A stretch of DNA of 34,332 nt, taken from positions 1 through 34,332 of the forward strand of contig JACPGZ010000049.1 in the NCBI GenBank assembly GCA_016188895.1, given 5' to 3'. The position numbers and the translations under genes are program-made. The notes under the pieces are model-generated. The model worked only from the letters and a program-made list of their open reading frames with translations, had not been told where the DNA came from and did no database searches. The number at the start of each line of letters is the position of its first letter. Within the stretch, counting starts at the first letter, position 1. The stretch comes from Candidatus Pacearchaeota archaeon. Lineage in GTDB: Archaea > Nanobdellota > Nanobdellia > Pacearchaeales > GW2011-AR1. This document shows positions 15,214-21,674 of this stretch, piece by piece.

Positions 15214-15930
15214 ATGAAAAAGAGAGCAACAAAGTTATATTTATTCGTATTAGTTAGTTTTTCTCTAATTTCGCTTTTAACAACAATCGTTATTGCGCAA
15301 GACACAGTCTTAGATAGACTTATCGGTCCTGGAGGTTTGTCAGGGGTCTTTGAAAACTTATCTAATAGCAACTTATTTGCAAAAACGCTATTGTTCATTC
15401 TTGTTGCATTGATTGTTTATGCTGTTGCAGGTTCATTACCCATGATGCGCGGCGATAAAACATATATCGCTGCATTAATATCTATCGTTGTTGCCTTGTT
15501 AGCTACATTCTTTTTAAAAAGCCAAGAAATTAATACTATTTTACTTTCTTATGGAGCTTTAGGCATAACCTTAACAGGAATTTTACCATTTGTTTTAATT
15601 ATGATTATTGCAAAACAGCTCGCTGACGCAGGTTATGGATTCTTAAACAGAGTTATTTGGGCGGTATTTTTAATTGTTACTGGTGTACGGTGGCTTACTG
15701 CAACCCCAGAAGATATAGGAACATTTGGAACAGTTGTTTATCCAATTATTATTGCGGCTGTTATAATTATGTTTGCTATTGATAAAAAATTCTGGAGATG
15801 GTTTAAACGAGGTAGAAGAGAAGGTTTTAAAGAGAAGGTGGAAGAGGCTGCACACGAGTCAGTAGCTGGTGCAGAAGCTATGAGTACAATCGCAAGAGGA
15901 TTAGGCGGGCGACCTCAAAAAAGAAAGTAA
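15214..15930 (+). CDS. Exported multi-spanning membrane protein, paralogue C
   Basis: 238 residues with the architecture of A and B: signal peptide (MKKRATKLYLFVLVSFSLIS, cleavage near VIAQDT), short outer segment with Gly/Pro (GPGGLSGVFENL), about five membrane helices, and the shared motifs LLATFFLKS, ILLSYGALGITLTGILPF and V-R-W-L-x6-D-I-G. The F-D-G-T-[IV]-R-R motif is reduced to FAIDKKFWRWFKR, and the C-terminal tail is shorter, Lys/Arg-rich and ends GGRPQKRK. Transcribed divergently from B. Relationship to A and B is judged by eye. Function unknown. Confidence 0.72.
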   Translation: MKKRATKLYLFVLVSFSLISLLTTIVIAQDTVLDRLIGPGGLSGVFENLSNSNLFAKTLLFILVALIVYAVAGSLPMMRGDKTYIAALISIVVALLATFFLKSQEINTILLSYGALGITLTGILPFVLIMIIAKQLADAGYGFLNRVIWAVFLIVTGVRWLTATPEDIGTFGTVVYPIIIAAVIIMFAIDKKFWRWFKRGRREGFKEKVEEAAHESVAGAEAMSTIARGLGGRPQKRK

Positions 15931-16014
15931 GCCCGACAATTTCAAACCCCTCACTTTTTAAATTCAACCAACTTTTCAATCCTTCGCTTTCTAATAAGCA
16001 TGCCTGACGAAAGA

Positions 16015-16043
16015 TTTATAAACATCTGTTAACTTAAGTTAAC
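16015..16043 (+). promoter_or_regulatory. TATA box followed by a 16-bp perfect palindromic operator
   Basis: tttataaa (16015-16022) is followed five bases later by GTTAACTTAAGTTAAC (16028-16043), a perfect 16-bp palindrome at the expected transcription start. A weaker inverted repeat TGTAA/TTACA lies just downstream (about 16047-16064). A repressor bound here would block initiation. The encoded winged helix of the first downstream gene is the obvious candidate. Confidence 0.7.
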
Positions 16044-16083
16044 AAGTGTAAAAATAAAATTACAACTGTTAAAACAAATTAAC

Positions 16084-16599
16084 ATGAAAAACTATAACAC
16101 AAGAGATAGGGTTTTGGAGCTTTTGTTCAATTTTCCTACGAGGAGGTTTCATGTGAGGCAGATATCAAGAATTCTCAAAGTTTCGCCTCCTTCTGTCTCT
16201 AAGGCTATAACTGAATTAGCAAGAGAAAATCTAGCAAAAATAAAGAAAGATTTAACCTATGAAATGCAGGCAAATCTGTCAAATCAAGAGTTTAGGAATA
16301 TGAAAAGAGTATATAACCTAAAAATGGTATACTCGTCTGGTTTATTTAATTATTTAGCAGAAAAATTTTCACTGAATACGATTATACTATTTGGCTCTTA
16401 TTCTAAAGGCGAGGATAATGAAAAATCTGACATAGATATTGCCATTGACTCAAAAGAAAAGCTTCTTGAGCTTGAAGAATACGAAAAAAAATTAAATAGA
16501 AAGATAAATATAGAGTTTTTTGATTATAAAAAAATTAAAAAAGAGCTAAAAGACAGCATAATAAATGGCATTGTTCTTTTGGGATATATTGCAACATGA
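16084..16599 (+). CDS. Winged-helix/minimal nucleotidyltransferase (MNT) antitoxin
   Basis: 171 residues. Residues 1-60 are a winged helix (FHVRQISRILKVSPPSVSKA). Residues ~85-171 are a minimal nucleotidyltransferase with G104-S105 (ILFGSYSKGE) and D116/D118 (KSDIDIAI). In MNT/HEPN modules this enzyme transfers AMP to a tyrosine of the HEPN toxin and neutralises it. The stop overlaps the HEPN gene by ATGA. The operator palindrome upstream suggests autoregulation through the HTH. Architecture matches the gene at 3342-3941, but the sequences are not close. Confidence 0.88.
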   Translation: MKNYNTRDRVLELLFNFPTRRFHVRQISRILKVSPPSVSKAITELARENLAKIKKDLTYEMQANLSNQEFRNMKRVYNLKMVYSSGLFNYLAEKFSLNTIILFGSYSKGEDNEKSDIDIAIDSKEKLLELEEYEKKLNRKINIEFFDYKKIKKELKDSIINGIVLLGYIAT

Positions 16600-17033
16600 G
16601 AGAATTTGAAGATTTTATAGAAAATGGCGATGTAAGGTTACAAGAAAAGAATAAGATTTTAGCAAGCGCTTTGGTAAAGTCCAGCGAAAAAGGATTAAGG
16701 TTTGTAAGGAAGTTGGAAATAAACGAAGAAAATTCTGAGCATATTGTCGCAGATATCTATGACATAACAAGAGAATTGATTGAGGCAAAATTGGCTCTTG
16801 ATGGATATAAGTCATATTCTCACGAAGCAACTATTTTATTTTTGAAAAAATTCAAGCAATTTAATGAATCTGAAATCAATTTTATGGACAATTTAAGAAA
16901 GACAAGAAATAGTATTAAGTACTATGGCAAAGAGGCAAGTCCGGAAGATGCTGAAAAAACCTTGAAATTTATGAATTCTATATTACCAAAGTTAAATAAA
17001 TTGATAGAGAATGATAAAGAGCATAAAAAATAA
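16596..17033 (+). CDS. HEPN-domain toxin-like protein, catalytic His replaced by Tyr
   Basis: 145 residues, all-helical, directly coupled to the MNT gene. The HEPN R-x4-6-H site falls at R104-N105-S-I-K-Y109-Y110-G (DNLRKTRNSIKYYG): the Arg and the following polar residue are present, but the position of the RNase histidine is tyrosine. Helices before it (EHIVADIYDITRELIEAKLA) fit the four-helix HEPN bundle. In characterised MNT/HEPN pairs the tyrosine of R-x4-H-x-Y is AMPylated. This variant may be a non-RNase HEPN or use a different mechanism. Confidence 0.8.
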   Translation: MREFEDFIENGDVRLQEKNKILASALVKSSEKGLRFVRKLEINEENSEHIVADIYDITRELIEAKLALDGYKSYSHEATILFLKKFKQFNESEINFMDNLRKTRNSIKYYGKEASPEDAEKTLKFMNSILPKLNKLIENDKEHKK

Positions 17034-17107
17034 GCTAACTATTCTGTTCAACACTTTTAAAAACATAATTTCTTTATACACGAAAAAGATATATACTAGC
17101 AGAGTTT

Positions 17108-17692
17108 TTGATAGTGATGGAAAGGGGAGTAAGTGACAAGAATATTTTAGATAAGTTTGCAGAGGATTTTTGTAGCATTGTTGATAAATATGTTAAATAC
17201 ATAGTTGTATCTGGTTTTGTTGCTATTTCGCATGGTAGAAAAAGAACAACAGAAGATATAGATATGATAATAGAAAGAATCTCTTTTGAAAAGTTTAGAG
17301 ATTTACATGAAGAGCTGGATAAAGCAGGATTTGAGTGTATGCAATCGTCTGACCCAAAAGTTATTTACAATGATTATCTTAAAGATAATATAAGTGTAAG
17401 ATATTCACGAAAAGGAGGAGATTTTTTGCCTCCAGAAATGGAAATAAAATTTGTTAAAGACGAGCTGGACGAATTACAGATGAAAACAAGAAAAAAACTG
17501 CCATTTACAGGGTTAGATATTTGGTTTTCTTCTATAGAATTTAATGTCGCATTTAAGGAAGAGCTTTTGAAATCTGATAAAGATTTAGAGGATGCTAGGC
17601 ATTTTAGAATAATATATAAAGATAAGATTGATAATAATTTTATTGAAGAAATAAAAAGAAAAATAAGAAAATTGAGGTTAAATGAGAGATAA
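17108..17692 (+). CDS. Nucleotidyltransferase-fold protein (AbiEii/DUF6036-like)
   Basis: 194 residues as an open frame; ATG 17117 (MERGVSDKN) is an equally good start. The core YIVVSGFVAISHGRKRTTED then IDMIIE is the G-[FG]-x-A-x-x-x-H-G-x-x-R-x-T-x-D-[IL]-D pattern of the large nucleotidyltransferase toxin and substrate-binding families. A later MEIKFVKDELDEL and FNVAFKEELLKSDKDLEDAR match the helical half, where K and D/E-D-x-x-D/H are usual. It is probably one half of a two-gene toxin-antitoxin-like unit with the next small gene, which overlaps it. TATA-like agatatatac lies upstream. Confidence 0.72.
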   Translation: MIVMERGVSDKNILDKFAEDFCSIVDKYVKYIVVSGFVAISHGRKRTTEDIDMIIERISFEKFRDLHEELDKAGFECMQSSDPKVIYNDYLKDNISVRYSRKGGDFLPPEMEIKFVKDELDELQMKTRKKLPFTGLDIWFSSIEFNVAFKEELLKSDKDLEDARHFRIIYKDKIDNNFIEEIKRKIRKLRLNER

Positions 17693-17891
17693 ATCACATA
17701 TGGAGCAGGTTGAAAAATGGGCAGAATATGTTAGGAATAATCCCAGAGATAAATGGAAGAAAGTTATTAATTTGCTGATGAATGCCACTTATCAAAAAGC
17801 TGATGAATTTTATAAAAGATTAGAGAAAACTAGAGAGGGAAGAGAGATTTTAGCGAGATTGAAGAAAGAAAGGTTGAAGGTTAAGGACTAA
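17682..17891 (+). CDS. Small helical partner of the nucleotidyltransferase
   Basis: 69 residues, or 63 from the second ATG at 17700. Highly charged and helical (MEQVEKWAEYVRNNPRDKWK, KADEFYKRLEKTREGREILA). It overlaps the preceding gene by 11 bases. Small charged partners next to nucleotidyltransferase genes are usually antitoxins or accessory subunits, which is my inference here. I recognise no named family. Confidence 0.6.
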   Translation: MRDKSHMEQVEKWAEYVRNNPRDKWKKVINLLMNATYQKADEFYKRLEKTREGREILARLKKERLKVKD

Positions 17892-17905
17892 GATTTGTTT
17901 CCAAC

Positions 17906-18035
17906 AACTTAGCGATGAAAATAACCCTGCTGTTTATATAAAAATTAAATTTTAGCAGGGTTAATATAATGGAGAAGAATAAGACATATATTTCGCTGAT
18001 GTTAAAGATTGTTTCTTGACGCTAAGTTAAGCGTC
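17906..18035. promoter_or_regulatory. Nested inverted repeats around a TATA box upstream of abiE
   Basis: Outer arms AACTTAGCG (17906-17914) and CGCTAAGTT (18020-18028). Inside them are perfect 9-bp arms AACCCTGCT (17923-17931) and AGCAGGGTT (17954-17962) that bracket a TATA-like tttatataaaaa. A further hairpin GACGCT-aagtta-AGCGTC spans 18018-18035. Expected initiation near 17965 would give a leader starting at or near ATG 17969, which opens a 16-codon frame ending at 18019 on the hairpin. The abiEi gene starts 53 bases after the hairpin. This is probably the operator and leader of the AbiE operon. Confidence 0.5.
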
Positions 18036-18088
18036 TTAATGTGATTAAGATAATGTTTTAATCCTGCCAAATTTAGGTAACTTTTGTT

Positions 18089-18874
18089 ATGTCAAGATTA
18101 TCAAAAATGATAATTTCAATAAAACAAAAGTTTTATAAACAGCAGAATTCACTTATATTTATGAAAGCCCTTGAAATTATAAAGGAATTAGAAAAATTTC
18201 AGAAGGTTATTTTTAGTATCAATGATTTAGCAAAAATAATAAAAAAATCAAGAAAATACTCTTCTTTAGTTTTGTACAGACTTAAGAAAAAAGGGTTAAT
18301 TATCGAGATAGAAAGGAATAAATATGTGCCCAAGGATATGTCTCCGTATGTATTATCTAACTTAATTTATCCTTCTTATCTGTCCTTTTTAACAGCTTTC
18401 AGTTATTATAATTTAACAGCCCAAATACCAAAACAAATTCAAATTGTAAGCCTTAAATCAAAAAAGGAAATTGAATTTGAAAATTATAAATTAAAGTTTG
18501 TGAAATTTAAACCAAATAGATTTTTTGGCTATAAACGCGAGAAGATGGCTCATGGATTTATTTTTATTGCAGAATTAGAAAAAGCAATTATTGATTCTTT
18601 ATTTTTGCCGAAATATTGCCCAATTGACGAAACTTTTAATGTTTTAAATGAAGCAATTAAAAATATAAATTTGGAAAAATTAATAGATTATGCATTAAAA
18701 ATGAAAAGCAAAGTAGTTTTAAAAAGATTAGGTTATTTATTAGAAAAGAAAAATATAAATATCTATAATAAAATAAAAGATAAATTAAATAAGAAATACG
18801 ATAATTTAGACATACTTTCAAATAAAGGCAAAAAAAACAAAAAATGGAGGATTATAATAAATAGAACTTTTTAA
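18089..18874 (+). CDS. abiEi: AbiEi-type antitoxin/transcriptional regulator
   Basis: 261 residues from ATG 18089; ATGs at 18107 and 18161 are alternatives. Residues ~25-85 form a winged helix (KVIFSINDLAKIIKKSRKYS, LVLYRLKKKGLIIEIERNKY). It continues with the AbiEi-like C-terminal part (YPSYLSFLTAFSYYNLTAQI, EKAIIDSLFLP), close in pattern to AbiEi proteins: YISF.SAL..hGL..Q.P and E.A..D.l. Type IV AbiE antitoxins repress their own operon and counter AbiEii without direct contact. The partner gene starts one base after this stop. Confidence 0.85.
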   Translation: MSRLSKMIISIKQKFYKQQNSLIFMKALEIIKELEKFQKVIFSINDLAKIIKKSRKYSSLVLYRLKKKGLIIEIERNKYVPKDMSPYVLSNLIYPSYLSFLTAFSYYNLTAQIPKQIQIVSLKSKKEIEFENYKLKFVKFKPNRFFGYKREKMAHGFIFIAELEKAIIDSLFLPKYCPIDETFNVLNEAIKNINLEKLIDYALKMKSKVVLKRLGYLLEKKNINIYNKIKDKLNKKYDNLDILSNKGKKNKKWRIIINRTF

Positions 18875-18875
18875 G

Positions 18876-19637
18876 ATGTTAGACAAAAGAGAACTGGAAA
18901 AGTTTAAATTATCTTCTGGCTTTAATTTAGGGCAAATAGAAAAAGATTATCTGCAAAATTTATTTCTCTTATTTTTTTCTCGTAACATTAAAGATGAGAT
19001 TATATTCAAAGGCGGAACTGCTATTCAGAAGATTTACGGCTTGAACAGATTTTCCGAGGACTTAGATTTTACATTAATAAAGGACTTAGATTTAGATAGT
19101 GTGATTGAACAGGTAAGCAAGAATTTAATTAATTTCGGCTTTGAAACAAGTTATGAACTGCTTAAAAGCAAAAGCTCTAAAAACTATCGTTTAAGAATAA
19201 AAGGGCCTTTATTCGACGGAACTGATAAGACAATTGCGAGTTTAAGAATTGAGGTTAGTTTAAGAAACGATTCGGTTTTGGAGCCAGACTTAAAAGAGAT
19301 TATTCCGTTATATCAAGATATTCAGCCTTATATAATCCTTGTAATGAATATTCAAGAAATTCTCGCAGAAAAGATAAGAACAATTATGCAAAGAGAAAAA
19401 GCAAGAGATGTTTATGATTTATGGTTTTTATTAAAAAAGAACATTAAGATTGACTATAAACTTATAGATGAAAAATTCAAGATTTATGAATTAATATTTA
19501 ATAAAGATATTTTTTTAAGAAAATTAAAAGAAACAGAAAAAATATGGAAGCAAGAGCTTTCTGGCTATATTAGTCTAATTCCAGACTTTAATAATATCTT
19601 GAAAGAAATTAGAAAATATTTTAAAATTACCTATTAA
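18876..19637 (+). CDS. abiEii: AbiEii-type nucleotidyltransferase toxin
   Basis: 253 residues. FKGGTAIQKIYGLNRFSEDL then DFTLI (from residue ~44) is the hallmark K-G-G-T-x-L/I-x-K-x-Y...R-x-S-E-D-L-D-F of DUF1814/AbiEii. The later EILAEKIRTIMQREKARDVY then DLWFLL is the second conserved block (E-K-x-x-A/T...R.R-A-R-D-x-Y-D-L). AbiEii proteins use NTP to modify tRNA acceptor ends and cause reversible growth arrest or abortive infection. It is separated from abiEi by one base and surely belongs to one operon. All visible motifs are intact, so it is likely functional. Confidence 0.92.
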   Translation: MLDKRELEKFKLSSGFNLGQIEKDYLQNLFLLFFSRNIKDEIIFKGGTAIQKIYGLNRFSEDLDFTLIKDLDLDSVIEQVSKNLINFGFETSYELLKSKSSKNYRLRIKGPLFDGTDKTIASLRIEVSLRNDSVLEPDLKEIIPLYQDIQPYIILVMNIQEILAEKIRTIMQREKARDVYDLWFLLKKNIKIDYKLIDEKFKIYELIFNKDIFLRKLKETEKIWKQELSGYISLIPDFNNILKEIRKYFKITY

Positions 19638-19736
19638 AGAGAGATTTAAAAATTAGACGATTTAAAAACAATCTTCAGAAAAAATCGCGAAACAGATATC
19701 ACAAAACTTTAAATATATGATTAATTATAGTATTGA

Positions 19737-19952
19737 ATGAGCAGAATTGTTTTTAATCCTAAAATATTGAATGGAAAACCAGTGATAGAAGGCACAAGGA
19801 TTTCTGTAGAATTTATTATAGAACTTTTATCTTCAGGCGTGTCAATTAATGAAATTTTACAAGAATATCCTATCTTAAAAAAAGAAGATATTCTTGCTGC
19901 ATTAAAATATGCTGCTAAATCATTAAAAAAAGAGGATATAATAATTCGATAG
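19737..19952 (+). CDS. DUF433 antitoxin (VapB45-like)
   Basis: 71 residues. RIVFNPKILNGKPVIEGTRI then SVEFIIELL-SSG-VSINEILQEYPIL-KKEDILAAL is the full DUF433 consensus: P-x-[IV]-x-x-G-x-P-x-I-x-G-T-R-[IV]-x-V, followed by an HTH that begins E-x-L-x-x-x-P. DUF433 proteins act as antitoxins for the DUF5615 PIN-like proteins encoded just downstream. TATA-like ctttaaatata lies about 25-30 bases upstream. One base separates the stop from the next start. Confidence 0.92.
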   Translation: MSRIVFNPKILNGKPVIEGTRISVEFIIELLSSGVSINEILQEYPILKKEDILAALKYAAKSLKKEDIIIR

Positions 19953-19953
19953 A

Positions 19954-20307
19954 ATGAGATTTTTAGCAGATGAGAATATATCTAACTCCCTTATAAAAGC
20001 AATCAAGAATCTTGGGCATGATATTAAAGATATTAAGGAATATAAAAAGAATTTGAGCGATTTAGAAATTGTAAAAATAGCTTATAAAGAAGATAGAATA
20101 ATATTAACTCATGATAAGGATTTTGCTAATCTTAAAAATTATCCGCTGGTTTCTCATAAAGGAGTTATTCTATTAAGATTTTCTGACCAATCACCAATAA
20201 ATGTAACTGAGATATTTATTAAGCTTCTTAATTCTTCTATAAAGGATAAATTCAAAAATTCATTAGTTATTATAAATGAAGAAGAAGTTAGAATAATAAA
20301 TGAATAA
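19954..20307 (+). CDS. DUF5615 PIN-like toxin
   Basis: 117 residues. MRFLADENISNSLIKAIKNL begins with the D-E-N (residues 6-8) typical of DUF5615/VapC45-type proteins. DRIILTHDKDFANL supplies the second acidic cluster (T-x-D-x-D-F), and PLVSHKGVILLRF the later strand. The family is a truncated PIN nuclease fold expected to cut RNA. It pairs with the DUF433 gene. Its end overlaps, or nearly overlaps, the following membrane protein gene, which is probably just read through. Confidence 0.9.
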   Translation: MRFLADENISNSLIKAIKNLGHDIKDIKEYKKNLSDLEIVKIAYKEDRIILTHDKDFANLKNYPLVSHKGVILLRFSDQSPINVTEIFIKLLNSSIKDKFKNSLVIINEEEVRIINE

Positions 20308-20308
20308 A

Positions 20309-21001
20309 ATGATAAAAAGAGGATGCATCGCTATATTGATATTATTTCTAATTGTTATTTTGTTTCTTTCTTCAGCTCAAATTGACAGAACAGTTACTGA
20401 AAAAACTCAAGGACTTGATCCTGCAAATCCTTTGAACTTGCCGACTGATGTCGGCGAAGTTAAGAACAAAAGCAAGGAAAAATGGGATTATCTTTCAAGT
20501 GAGTGGCAGAGAATCTTGCTGAAAAATGAAAGAGTTGCTAAATTTGATTCTTTTATGAAGAAAGTTGATGATAAAAAGATATTTTATTATTTGATGGGTG
20601 AAAGTTACACCCTTACATTGAGTTTTTTTATTTTGTTATTAATGTGGGTGTTTTTTGGCTCAAGATTTGGTGAATTAGTGAGCAGTTATTTTAATTTCAA
20701 GGAGTGGGAGCGCGCTCTTGTATGGATTGGCTCGGGAATTGCATTTTCTATAGCAATGTCTTTGAGTGGAATTTATAAATTAATAATCTATCTGCCAAGA
20801 AGCCAGTATCTGAAAGATGTTGCATGGTGGGTTGCGATATTGATTTGGGTCGTTTTTATCATTATAATAGTAATTTTATATTATTTTATGGGGAATATTA
20901 AGAGATTTTTGATCAAAAGGATTAAAAAAGAACGAGAAAAAAGGACAAAACAGCATGAAGAGAAGATTGAAGAATTTTCAGAAGGGATAATGGAGAAATA
21001 G
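20309..21001 (+). CDS. Signal-anchored membrane protein, unknown (convergent pair D)
   Basis: 230 residues from ATG 20309 (MIKRGCIAILILFLIVILFL); an in-frame ATG at 20300 would overlap the toxin stop. A cleavable or anchored N-terminal helix ends near SSAQ. A ~70-residue polar region follows (TEKTQGLDPANPLNLPTDVG onward), then three hydrophobic spans (YTLTLSFFILLLMWVFFGSR; a glycine-rich one near RALVWIGSGIAFSIAMSLSG; VAWWVAILIWVVFIIIIVIL) and a strongly charged cytosolic tail. The layout and the M-(I)-K-R-G-x-I-A-I start match the convergent gene at 21008-21652. It also resembles the 13.5-15.9 kb family in architecture. Function unknown. Confidence 0.68.
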   Translation: MIKRGCIAILILFLIVILFLSSAQIDRTVTEKTQGLDPANPLNLPTDVGEVKNKSKEKWDYLSSEWQRILLKNERVAKFDSFMKKVDDKKIFYYLMGESYTLTLSFFILLLMWVFFGSRFGELVSSYFNFKEWERALVWIGSGIAFSIAMSLSGIYKLIIYLPRSQYLKDVAWWVAILIWVVFIIIIVILYYFMGNIKRFLIKRIKKEREKRTKQHEEKIEEFSEGIMEK

Positions 21002-21007
21002 AAAAAA

Positions 21008-21652
21008 TTATTCCTTAAACATCTTTCCGAATATCTCTGCAATCTTTGCTCCAAATCCCGCTTTTTCACCTTTTATTCTTGCCTGCTCTTTTCTAAGCTT
21101 TCCCTCAATTATACTTGCAACTATTTTGGCAGCAATTAAAATAACAATAATTATAACAATTACAATTGCTGTTGCAATTGCTGGAAATTTTTCAAGAAAC
21201 TTGAATAAAGAGGCGAGTCCGTAAATATATAGTGCAGTAAATTTAAGCGAGCCTGTAAGCGCAGCAAGCAATGTAATAATAAAAGAAAATATAATCCGCA
21301 TAAATGCTGATTCCGCAAAAAATGGAATAAATCTTGAAGCAGCCAGGATTATCACAAAAAAGCCGAACCATACTGCAATTAATATCATAAATATGTTTAA
21401 TGAGATTTTTTCATCTGGCTTCACCCCGAAAATTACTCTTGCAAACGGCTTGAAATTTTCAGGCAGGTTCACTTCTGCAGTGATTTTTTCATTTATTGTA
21501 GCTTTTGCTGTATCTGCAATCTGTTTTGTTCCCTCTTTCAACTGCTCTCTTGCTTCTTCCTCTGATTTTGGCAGTGCTTTGTCTAGCACATCTTGAGCAA
21601 ATGCTGGAATAATTAATAAAATTATTGCTATTGCTATAAATCCTCTTTTCAT
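21008..21652 (-). CDS. Signal-anchored membrane protein, unknown (convergent pair E)
   Basis: 214 residues. The signal peptide is MKRGFIAIAIILLIIPAFAQ, with cleavage expected before D21. A ~70-residue polar, helical segment (LPKSEEEAREQLKEGTKQIA) lies outside. Three to four hydrophobic stretches follow (IFMILIAVWFGFFVIILAAS, then FSFIITLLAALTGSL, then AIVIVIIIVILIAAKIVASI), and a basic cytosolic tail ends it. It faces the similar gene ending at 21001. Sequence identity to it is low but the segment order is the same. No family recognised. Confidence 0.68.
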   Translation of the reverse strand: MKRGFIAIAIILLIIPAFAQDVLDKALPKSEEEAREQLKEGTKQIADTAKATINEKITAEVNLPENFKPFARVIFGVKPDEKISLNIFMILIAVWFGFFVIILAASRFIPFFAESAFMRIIFSFIITLLAALTGSLKFTALYIYGLASLFKFLEKFPAIATAIVIVIIIVILIAAKIVASIIEGKLRKEQARIKGEKAGFGAKIAEIFGKMFKE

Positions 21653-21674
21653 AGCATGATGAAGAAAGTGGAGT

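Noticed and set aside
17969-18019. A 16-codon peptide gene before abiEi
   Set aside because: It begins near the predicted transcription start and ends at a hairpin, which is suggestive, but it is too short and has no homologue in the window, so it is described only as part of the regulatory region.
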